DNA of 6,183 bases from Anaerolineales bacterium (GTDB lineage: Bacteria > Chloroflexota > Anaerolineae > Anaerolineales > DRMV01). The notes below the pieces were generated by a model, which saw nothing but the letters and a program-made list of their open reading frames with translations, did not search any database and was not told the DNA's origin. Shown here piece by piece: positions 1 to 4,684 of the stretch. The position numbers were made by a program, and so were the translations under genes. The stretch covers positions 1-6,183 of the forward strand of contig JALXBY010000161.1 in NCBI GenBank assembly GCA_026991215.1, written 5' to 3'. Positions within the stretch are counted from its first letter, which is position 1, and the number at the start of each line of letters is the position of its first letter.

Positions 1-1
1 G

Positions 2-946
2 GTGCAGCCGGTCCTGCGCATCCGCGGCCGGTACCGGGACTATGGACCCATGGAGACGCCCATCCTGGGCTTCCTGACCCGCGCCAGTCGCATTGCCACG
101 AACACGTACCACATCCTCAAAGCCGCGCGGGGCAAGCCCGTTCTCTTCTTCCCCGCCCGCTTCGACCTGCCCGCAACCCAGGCCCTGGACGGCTACGCGT
201 ACTGGATTGGCGTCCAACGCTACAACCGGGACTTCAACGCCCAGGTCCCGGCCTTCGTTTCCACCGATGCCCAGGGCCAACTCTGGGGCGGCAAAGGCGG
301 CGGCACCACGGCCCACGCCTACATCGCCTGCTTCCTGGGCGATACGCCCGAAGCCATGCGCCAGTTCGCGGCCCATCTCCCGCCGGAGGTGCCCCGCATC
401 GCCCTGGTGGACTTCAACAACCGCTCGGTGCCCGAAGCCTTAGCCGTGGCCGAAGTCATGTTCCGGGAGTACATGGCCCGCAAGCAAGCCGGCGAGGAAG
501 AAGCGGCCCGCAAGTTCGTGCTCTTTGGCGTCCGGATGGACACCGCGGGGAACCTGCGGGATGCCTCCATCCCCATGTTGGGCGCGCCGGAACTGGACCT
601 GGGCGTGGTGCCCCGCCTGGTCGTGGCCATGCGGGAGGCTCTGGACAACGCCTGGCGTTCCTGGAACGTGCCGGCCGAGTGGGAAGACGAGGCCCGGCGG
701 TACTGCCGGAACATCAAAATCGTGGTCTCCGGTGGGTTCACGCCGGAGAAAATCGAACGCTTCGAGCGCCTGGGCGCGCCGGTGGACTACTACGGCGTGG
801 GGTCCTGGTTCTTGCACAACGCGGGTCCCCTGGTCACCGACTTCACCGCGGACGTGGTGCAGGTGGAAATCCGGGGGCAGTGGGTCCCCATGGCCAAGGT
901 GGGCCGCCGCCCGTGCGACAACCCCAATTTGCAGCGGGTGTGGTGA
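2..946 (+). CDS. Nicotinate phosphoribosyltransferase, C-terminal part (cut by window start)
   Basis: Probably catalyses the ATP-assisted joining of nicotinate and PRPP to give nicotinate mononucleotide, the entry step of NAD salvage in the cytoplasm. The 314 visible residues show the type II phosphoribosyltransferase barrel in order. There is an ET-x-ILGFL helix near residue 18, a GTTAHA segment with His105 (family GT-x-x-HA active-site region), and LVDFNN at 135-140. GVRMDTAGNLRDAS at 176-189 matches the family GVRLDSGDL motif, followed by VSGGF at 242-246 and YGVGSW at 264-269. The C-terminal phosphate-binding part ends with MAKVGRR. The family usually has about 390-490 residues and the first visible residues already match mid-N-terminal sequence. 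So the GTG at position 2 is probably an internal valine codon and roughly 70 or more residues lie outside the window. The segment PARFD (51-55) replaces the SARR-like motif usual in the family, so substrate preference is less sure than the fold. The stop overlaps the next gene by one base. Confidence 0.85.
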   Translation: MQPVLRIRGRYRDYGPMETPILGFLTRASRIATNTYHILKAARGKPVLFFPARFDLPATQALDGYAYWIGVQRYNRDFNAQVPAFVSTDAQGQLWGGKGGGTTAHAYIACFLGDTPEAMRQFAAHLPPEVPRIALVDFNNRSVPEALAVAEVMFREYMARKQAGEEEAARKFVLFGVRMDTAGNLRDASIPMLGAPELDLGVVPRLVVAMREALDNAWRSWNVPAEWEDEARRYCRNIKIVVSGGFTPEKIERFERLGAPVDYYGVGSWFLHNAGPLVTDFTADVVQVEIRGQWVPMAKVGRRPCDNPNLQRVW

Positions 947-1341
947 TGGCGGAAACGCGGTTCCCCGAAAAGGTGTACCAGGGCCTGAGGTGCATGGCTC
1001 AGGGGGAGTACTTCGAAGCCCACGAATGGCTGGAAGAGGCCTGGCGGGAGGAGCCGGGACCCATTCGGGAACTGTATCAGGGTCTGCTGCAGGCCGCGGT
1101 GGTGGCCTACCATGTGCAGCAGGGCAACTACCGGGGTGCGTACAAGGTCTACCGCCGGGCCATGCGCCACCTCGTCGGGTGGCCCGAGGTGGTCCGGGGC
1201 CTGAAGGTGGAGGCCCTGCGGCAGGACCTGCACGCGCTGGCCAAGGAAATCCAGGCCGCGCTGCAGGGCAACCCCCCGGAAGGCTGGACCTGGCCGGTGC
1301 CCCAATGGGAAACGTCGGAAGCAGCCAACTCCCAGGGGTGA
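946..1341 (+). CDS. DUF309 family small helical protein
   Basis: A 131-residue protein of the DUF309 family (COG1547, often labelled a predicted metal-dependent hydrolase; no activity is established that I know of). The signature is clear: YFEAHEWLEEAW at residues 22-33, with His26, Glu27 and Glu30 as likely metal ligands, then LYQGLLQAAVVAYHVQQGNY at 43-62. The rest is predicted all-helical with no signal peptide or membrane segment. The ATG start shares its A with the TGA stop of the upstream phosphoribosyltransferase gene, an arrangement typical of translational coupling. No good Shine-Dalgarno precedes it. GTG codons at 940 and 943 are alternative starts adding one or two residues. It ends 12 bases before the trpB stop on the opposite strand. 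The coupling with NAD salvage is probably operonic, but a functional link is not shown. Confidence 0.85.
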   Translation: MAETRFPEKVYQGLRCMAQGEYFEAHEWLEEAWREEPGPIRELYQGLLQAAVVAYHVQQGNYRGAYKVYRRAMRHLVGWPEVVRGLKVEALRQDLHALAKEIQAALQGNPPEGWTWPVPQWETSEAANSQG

Positions 1342-1353
1342 TGGGGAAGGGCC

Positions 1354-2559
1354 TTACCCGGCCCCCTCGGTCTGGGCCATCAAGGTGGGGACGTCCTTAT
1401 CCCCCCGGCCGCTGAGGTTGACGATGACGATTTGGTCCGGCCGCATCCTGGGCGCGCGCTTGATGGCCTCGGCCACCGCGTGGGCGCTTTCCAGGGCCGG
1501 GATGATGCCTTCCAGCCGGGCCAGGGTGCGGAAGGCTTCCAGGGCTTCCTCGTCCGTCGCGTAGGTGTATTCCACCCGGCCGATTTCCCGCAACCAGGCG
1601 TGCTCCGGGCCAACTGCGGGGTAGTCCAGCCCCGCGGAAACGCTGTGGGTCTCCAGGATGTTGCCGTGTTCGTCCTGGAGCACGTAGGTCATGGTGCCGT
1701 GGAGCACGCCCACGCGCCCCCGTTTGGGGTCCGCGAAGCGGGCCGCGTGCTTACCCGAAGCGATGCCCAGCCCCCCGGCTTCGACCCCAACCATGGCCAC
1801 GCCTTCGTCCTGCAAGAAGGGGTGGAAGAAGCCAATGGCGTTGGACCCGCCGCCCACGCAGGCAATCAGCAGGTCGGGCAGCCGGCCTTCGGCCTCCAGA
1901 ATCTGCTGCCGCGTCTCCTCGCCAATGACCCGCTGGAAGTCCCGCACGATGCGGGGGTACGGGTGCGGCCCCAGTGCGGAACCCAGCAGGTAGTGGGTGG
2001 TGCGCACGTTGGTGACCCAGTCCCGGATGGCCTCGTTGATGGCGTCCTTGAGGGTCTGGGAGCCGCTTTTGACGGCCCGGACCTCGGCGCCCAAAAGGCG
2101 CATGCGGAACACGTTGAGGGCCTGGCGTTGCATATCCACCGCGCCCATGTAGATGACGCATTCCAGGCCCAGGAGGGCGCACGCGGTGGCGGTGGCCACG
2201 CCGTGCTGGCCCGCGCCAGTCTCGGCCACGATGCGGGTCTTGCCCATGCGTTTGGCCAGCAGGGCCTGGCCCAGGGCGTTGTTGATTTTGTGCGCGCCGG
2301 TGTGGGCCAGGTCCTCCCGCTTCAGGTAGATGCGGGCACCGCCCAGGGCCTGGGTCAGCCGGCGGGCCGGGGTGAGGGGCGTGGGCCGACCCACGTAGCG
2401 GCGCAACAGGTCCCGCCAGGTGTTGTGGAAGTCGGGGTCCTGCTGGGCCACCTCGTACGCGGCTTCCAGTTCCTGGAGGGCGGGCATCAGCGTTTCGGGG
2501 ACGTACATCCCCCCGTAGGGGCCGTAGCGGGGGCCGTGGGAGATTTCCTGCAGGGCCAT
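1354..2559 (-). CDS. trpB: Tryptophan synthase beta chain
   Basis: A PLP-dependent enzyme that condenses indole with L-serine to give L-tryptophan, normally as the beta subunit of an alpha2-beta2 complex in the cytoplasm. The 401 residues are full length and of the short TrpB1 type. The PLP lysine is Lys91 in HTGAHKINNALGQ, and the catalytic glutamate is Glu113 in AETGAGQHG. The cofactor phosphate loop is GGGSN at 236-240. Asp312 lies in the serine-recognition segment, Glu357 in IPALESAHA, and the PLP-ring contact is Ser383 in LSGRGDKD. The ATG start is firm: the N-terminus begins directly with the conserved GPYGGMYVPETL region, and a strong GGAGGT lies five bases upstream. No trpA or other trp gene follows; the gene ends 12 bases from a convergent neighbour and diverges from rpoD. 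It is therefore a solitary trpB, with its alpha partner presumably elsewhere. A promoter and a repeat-filled leader precede it. Confidence 0.97.
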   Translation of the reverse strand: MALQEISHGPRYGPYGGMYVPETLMPALQELEAAYEVAQQDPDFHNTWRDLLRRYVGRPTPLTPARRLTQALGGARIYLKREDLAHTGAHKINNALGQALLAKRMGKTRIVAETGAGQHGVATATACALLGLECVIYMGAVDMQRQALNVFRMRLLGAEVRAVKSGSQTLKDAINEAIRDWVTNVRTTHYLLGSALGPHPYPRIVRDFQRVIGEETRQQILEAEGRLPDLLIACVGGGSNAIGFFHPFLQDEGVAMVGVEAGGLGIASGKHAARFADPKRGRVGVLHGTMTYVLQDEHGNILETHSVSAGLDYPAVGPEHAWLREIGRVEYTYATDEEALEAFRTLARLEGIIPALESAHAVAEAIKRAPRMRPDQIVIVNLSGRGDKDVPTLMAQTEGAG

Positions 2560-2563
2560 GTCT

Positions 2564-2570
2564 ACCTCCA
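2564..2570 (-). promoter_or_regulatory. Ribosome-binding site of trpB
   Basis: Read on the minus strand the bases are TGGAGGT, followed by AGAC and one C-proximal spacer before the ATG at 2559. This is a near-perfect Shine-Dalgarno match at normal spacing and fixes the trpB start. It directly abuts the heptamer repeat block. Confidence 0.85.
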
Positions 2571-2572
2571 GC

Positions 2573-2600
2573 AGTGGGCGGTCGGCAGTGGGCTGTCGGC
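2573..2600 (-). repeat. Heptamer repeat, four units, in the trpB leader
   Basis: On the plus strand, four contiguous 7-base units read AGTGGGC, GGTCGGC, AGTGGGC, TGTCGGC. They can also be read as a 14-base unit repeated twice with one mismatch. In the trpB transcript they would read as GCCGAC/GCCCACT units. The block ends 13 bases upstream of the trpB ATG and begins a few bases after the predicted start of transcription, so it would make up most of the 5' leader. It belongs to the same repeat family as the block at 5612-5667, with consensus RGTCRGC on the plus strand. No function is known to me; it is outside any coding region here. Confidence 0.8.
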
Positions 2601-2610
2601 AGTTTCGAAA

Positions 2611-2639
2611 ATTATATCAGAGACCGAGGGAATTGACTT
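2611..2639 (-). promoter_or_regulatory. Predicted trpB promoter with extended -10
   Basis: On the minus strand there is a perfect TATAAT at 2616-2611, preceded by TGA, giving the extended -10 form TGnTATAAT. At 17-base spacing the -35 position (2639-2634) reads AAGTCA, a poor match, which is acceptable for an extended -10 promoter. Predicted transcription starts near 2604, giving a leader of about 45 bases. An 8-base palindrome, TTTCGAAA (2603-2610), covers the predicted start site and could be an operator. The -35 area overlaps that of the opposite-strand promoter. Confidence 0.7.
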
Positions 2640-2661
2640 TCCTCCTGGGGGTACGTATGAT
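2633..2661 (+). promoter_or_regulatory. Predicted sigma-70-type promoter facing rpoD
   Basis: TTGACT at 2633-2638 and TATGAT at 2656-2661 are separated by exactly 17 bases. Each hexamer has one mismatch to the housekeeping consensus (TTGACA, TATAAT). Transcription would start near 2667-2668. The next plus-strand gene is rpoD at 2925, but a strong terminator lies in between, so this promoter serves either a small RNA or a long attenuated rpoD leader. Its -35 hexamer overlaps the -35 area of the divergent trpB promoter, so the two are expected to compete for polymerase. Confidence 0.75.
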
Positions 2662-2699
2662 AACAACGTCCCTGGAACCTGAAGGTTGTGGTTTCCCCA

Positions 2700-2709
2700 T
2701 GTGTACACA
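2700..2709. repeat. Perfect 10-base palindrome TGTGTACACA
   Basis: A perfect inverted repeat without a spacer, about 33 bases downstream of the predicted plus-strand transcription start. As DNA it could be a dimeric repressor site acting as a roadblock; as RNA it could not form a hairpin by itself because there is no loop. Chance occurrence in 365 bases is possible. Confidence 0.3.
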
Positions 2710-2773
2710 ATCCGCCCCGTTGAATCGACACCGGCAAGCCATCGTCCTGGGGTTTGGGCCTTGAAGCGGCAGG

Positions 2774-2812
2774 CCGTGCGTAGGGGCAGGGCGCCCCACG
2801 CACGGTTTTTTT
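2774..2812 (+). terminator. Strong intrinsic terminator upstream of rpoD
   Basis: The arm CCGTGCGT (2774-2781) pairs perfectly with ACGCACGG (2798-2805). After one bulged A (2782), GGGGC (2783-2787) pairs with GCCCC (2793-2797) around a 5-base loop. Seven T residues (2806-2812) follow directly. Thirteen base pairs, mostly G-C, plus a T-run make this the clearest intrinsic terminator in the window. There is no A-run on the left side, so it acts only on plus-strand transcripts. It lies 112 bases before the rpoD start codon. Confidence 0.9.
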
Positions 2813-2843
2813 GTACCCTGTAACCGCATCCTGGGTTATGGAA

Positions 2844-2874
2844 GGTGGAACCGACCCAAAGGGCGTTTCCAACC
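2844..2874 (+). other. Imperfect hairpin in the rpoD leader
   Basis: Outer pairs GGT/ACC and GGAA/TTCC, then a 2-bp and a CCC/GGG inner stem, close an AAA loop with small bulges. It sits between the terminator and the rpoD ribosome-binding site. It has no T-run, so it is not a terminator; it may be an RNA stability or processing element. The pairing is by eye and modest. Confidence 0.3.
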
Positions 2875-2911
2875 CTCGGAACTGCGGGTGACATATCCGG
2901 AGAACCCTGCC

Positions 2912-2918
2912 GGGAGGT
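2912..2918 (+). promoter_or_regulatory. Ribosome-binding site of rpoD
   Basis: GGGAGGT, with its GGAGG core 7 bases before the ATG at 2925. This spacing favours 2925 (or the adjacent ATG at 2928) over the ATG at 2920. The latter is only two bases from the site and opens a frame that stops after one further codon. Confidence 0.85.
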
Positions 2919-2924
2919 CATGCC

Positions 2925-4163
2925 ATGATGGAAGAGCGCCTTTTCTTCGAGGACAACGGCTATCACGATGAGGATTTCTACCTTCTCGAGAAACTCCTCA
3001 AACGGGGCCGCCGCAAAGGATATGTCACCTTAGACGACATCCTCGAATTCTTCCCCGACGCCGAACACAACTTCGAACAACTGGAAGAGATTTTCCAGGC
3101 CCTTTTGCACGAAGGCATCCCCTACCTGGAAGACGACATCTTCGACGAACCCTCGGACGAGGAACTCAACGCCATCGCGACCGAAACGGTCAGTCCCAAC
3201 GGGCAGCCCAAATCCAAAAAGAAGAAGCCGGAGGACGAAGACCCCCTGGCCAACATCGACACCGACGACATGGTGGGCCTCTACCTGAAGGAAGTGGGGG
3301 GCATCCCGCTGCTGACCGCGGAAGAAGAGGTGGAACTGGCCCAGCGCATCGAGGCCGGCCGTAAGGCCCGGGAGGAACTGGCCAAGGGCAACGTCAGCCC
3401 CAAGCGCCGGGAGGAACTGCGCAAAATCATCGAAGACGGCTGGAAAGCCCGGGAGAAACTCATCACCGCCAACTCCCGGCTGGTCATCAGCGTGGCCAAG
3501 AAGTACGTGGGCCGGGGTGTACCTTTCCTTGACCTGATTCAAGAGGGCAACATCGGCCTGATTCGGGCCACCAAGAAGTTCGACTGGCGCCGGGGCCACA
3601 AGTTCAGCACCTATGCCACCTGGTGGATTCGCCAGGCCGTCACCCGGGCCATCGCGGACCAGGGCCGGACCATCCGCGTCCCCGTCCACATGGGGGACCA
3701 GATCAACAAACTCCTGCGCATCCAGCATCAACTGACCCAACAACTGGGCCGGGAACCCACGGTGGAGGAACTGGCCGAGGCCATGGGCGTTCCGCCCCGG
3801 AAGGTGGAGCAGATGCTCCAGGTCTCCCGGCATCCCCTTTCCCTGGAGATGCCCACCGACGACGACGAGGATTCCGTCCTGGGGGATTTCATCAAAGACG
3901 AACGGACCCAGACCCCTGAAGAGCACGCGGACCGGGCCATGCTCTTTGAACTTCTGGAGAAGGTGCTCAACATCCTGCCCCCCAGGGAGATGCGCATCCT
4001 CCAGTTGCGCTATGGATTGCTGGACGGCAAGGCCTACACCTTAGAAGAAGTGGGCCGGAAACTGGGCGTGACCCGGGAGCGGGTCCGGCAGATTGAGGTC
4101 CAGGCCCTCAACCGGCTGCGCCAACCGGAAATCCGCAAACTCTTCGAGGCCTATCTGGAATAA
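2925..4163 (+). CDS. rpoD: Primary (housekeeping) RNA polymerase sigma factor
   Basis: Sigma-70 family factor that directs RNA polymerase to the main class of promoters. The 412 residues contain all regions of a group 1 factor. A short acidic region 1.1 lies at about 15-75, followed by an acidic and lysine-rich linker (76-112). Region 1.2 covers about 114-147. Region 2 runs from about 176 to 247 with the core-binding DLIQEGNIGLIRA (203-215) and the -10 recognition and melting segment KFSTYATWWIRQAVTRAI (226-243). Region 3 starts with RTIRVPVHM (248-256). Region 4.2 has the -35 recognition helix-turn-helix, YTLEEVGRKLGVTRERVRQI (371-390). The long non-conserved insert of proteobacterial RpoD is absent; only a short charged helix (about 148-176) joins regions 1.2 and 2.1. 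Region 1.1 marks it as the primary factor rather than a group 2 paralogue. Two ATGs stand in tandem at the start. A putative attenuated leader precedes it and an unrecognised gene follows two bases after its stop. Confidence 0.96.
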   Translation: MMEERLFFEDNGYHDEDFYLLEKLLKRGRRKGYVTLDDILEFFPDAEHNFEQLEEIFQALLHEGIPYLEDDIFDEPSDEELNAIATETVSPNGQPKSKKKKPEDEDPLANIDTDDMVGLYLKEVGGIPLLTAEEEVELAQRIEAGRKAREELAKGNVSPKRREELRKIIEDGWKAREKLITANSRLVISVAKKYVGRGVPFLDLIQEGNIGLIRATKKFDWRRGHKFSTYATWWIRQAVTRAIADQGRTIRVPVHMGDQINKLLRIQHQLTQQLGREPTVEELAEAMGVPPRKVEQMLQVSRHPLSLEMPTDDDEDSVLGDFIKDERTQTPEEHADRAMLFELLEKVLNILPPREMRILQLRYGLLDGKAYTLEEVGRKLGVTRERVRQIEVQALNRLRQPEIRKLFEAYLE

Positions 4164-4165
4164 GC

Positions 4166-4675
4166 ATGCCCCCAACCCCGTTGCAGCCCTGGATGATTCA
4201 GTTGCAAAACCCGGTCTTCGGGCGGGCCCTGCTCTTCGTGCTTTTCCTGCCCGAAGGATGGCATCTCCAGCGGGGCTTCGCCCACCCGGAAATCCACGGC
4301 ATCCAGCGCCGACAGGACCTGCCCTGGGTGACCTCGGCGGATGCCCACTACCTGCTTGTCCACGAAGACGGGTACGGGCTGGAATGTCAGATTCGGGTGC
4401 GGCCTGATGCCGGCCGCGGGCTGACGAGTCAGGGGGAAATTACGGTCCGCGGGCACCCCGCGCTGGTGCGGCGGGATAGCGTCCGCCGGGGCCCGCCGTG
4501 GCGTCGCCGTCAGGTCCCCCGCCTGATGGTGGATTGGATCTGTCCCGAAACCCAACGGCGCTTCCACATCGAACTGGTGGGCCGGCTGCCAGAACCCCAG
4601 GTGCAGGACCTGCTCCGGGCCCTGGGCCGCCTGCGCTGTCACCACGTCCCCGGCGAGGACTGGGAAACGCCGTAA
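4166..4675 (+). CDS. Uncharacterised protein coupled to rpoD
   Basis: I do not recognise this 169-residue protein. It starts two bases after the rpoD stop, so it is almost surely on the same transcript and probably translated by coupling, since no clear Shine-Dalgarno lies in the rpoD tail. A second possible start is ATG 4193 (Met10). It has no signal peptide. A hydrophobic patch, ALLFVLFLPEG (21-31), is too short for a confident membrane segment and looks like a buried strand. The sequence is basic, rich in Arg, Pro and Trp, and alternates strand-like segments such as LECQIRVRP (72-80) and LMVDWICPETQRRFHIELVG (120-139). A C-terminal amphipathic helix follows at 143-157. Three cysteines (74, 126, 158) are present. 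Codon use is GC-rich at third positions like its neighbours, which supports it as real. The position invites the guess of a transcription-related role, but nothing in the sequence shows one. It is convergent with the sortase gene, 9 bases away. Confidence 0.75.
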   Translation: MPPTPLQPWMIQLQNPVFGRALLFVLFLPEGWHLQRGFAHPEIHGIQRRQDLPWVTSADAHYLLVHEDGYGLECQIRVRPDAGRGLTSQGEITVRGHPALVRRDSVRRGPPWRRRQVPRLMVDWICPETQRRFHIELVGRLPEPQVQDLLRALGRLRCHHVPGEDWETP

Positions 4676-4684
4676 GCCCTGACC

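Larger units (their letters stand above)
2668..2812 (+). ncRNA. Predicted ~145-nt small RNA or terminated rpoD leader
   Basis: The limits are a near-consensus promoter (start near 2668) and a strong intrinsic terminator whose T-run ends at 2812. Inside are a small hairpin AACC-TGAA-GGTT (2676-2687), a perfect 10-base palindrome TGTGTACACA (2700-2709), and GGCCT/AGGCC arms (2757-2761 with 2771-2775). The second of those arms invades the base of the terminator stem, so the two structures exclude each other as in an attenuator. I could not match it to 6S RNA, SRP RNA, tmRNA, RNase P RNA or a riboswitch class from memory. A 21-codon reading frame starting at ATG 2699 and ending at 2764 lies inside it but lacks a good ribosome-binding site. 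Whether it is an independent RNA or the front of the rpoD message cannot be decided from sequence. Confidence 0.5.
2560..2924. other. Divergent trpB-rpoD intergenic region
   Basis: This 365-base stretch has no convincing protein gene. In order it holds the trpB ribosome-binding site and repeat-filled leader, the trpB promoter, the opposing plus-strand promoter, the putative small RNA or leader with its terminator, an imperfect hairpin, and the rpoD ribosome-binding site. It is visibly richer in A and T than the flanking genes. I found no near-consensus promoter between the terminator and rpoD. The best candidate there, TTGTAC (2811) with TTATGG (2836), has a 19-base spacer and a poor -10. Confidence 0.8.

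Noticed and set aside
1343..1364. Possible bidirectional terminator between the DUF309 gene and trpB
   Set aside because: GGGCC (1349-1353) can pair with GGCCC (1360-1364), but the stem is only five pairs, overlaps the trpB stop, and has no T-run on either strand.
1432..2682. A 416-codon open frame on the plus strand across trpB
   Set aside because: It is antisense to an unmistakable full-length trpB. High GC with biased third positions leaves long open frames opposite real genes, and its translation is low-complexity Gly/Val/His-rich without any recognisable domain.
2668..2812. 6S RNA or SRP RNA as identity of the putative small RNA
   Set aside because: Length and terminator would suit, but I could not find the closing stem with central bubble of 6S RNA, nor the GGAAG-type loop and helix 8 of SRP RNA.
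2920..2928. ATG-CCA-TGA mini frame overlapping the rpoD start
   Set aside because: A start-proline-stop frame could in principle regulate re-initiation at the ATG at 2925. But its ATG is only two bases from the Shine-Dalgarno, so initiation there is unlikely.
3030..3926. A 298-codon open frame on the minus strand across rpoD
   Set aside because: It is antisense to rpoD, whose conserved regions cover it completely. The composition (Gly, Val, Leu, Phe rich) is that of a shadow frame.
4151..4645. A 164-codon minus-strand frame opposite the gene after rpoD
   Set aside because: It competes with the plus-strand frame at 4166-4675. The plus frame starts two bases after the rpoD stop, fits the operon direction and has sensible hydrophobic alternation; the minus frame has no ribosome-binding site or domain.
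4676..4684. Terminator between the unrecognised gene and the sortase gene
   Set aside because: Only nine bases separate the convergent stops and no hairpin with a T-run is visible around them.
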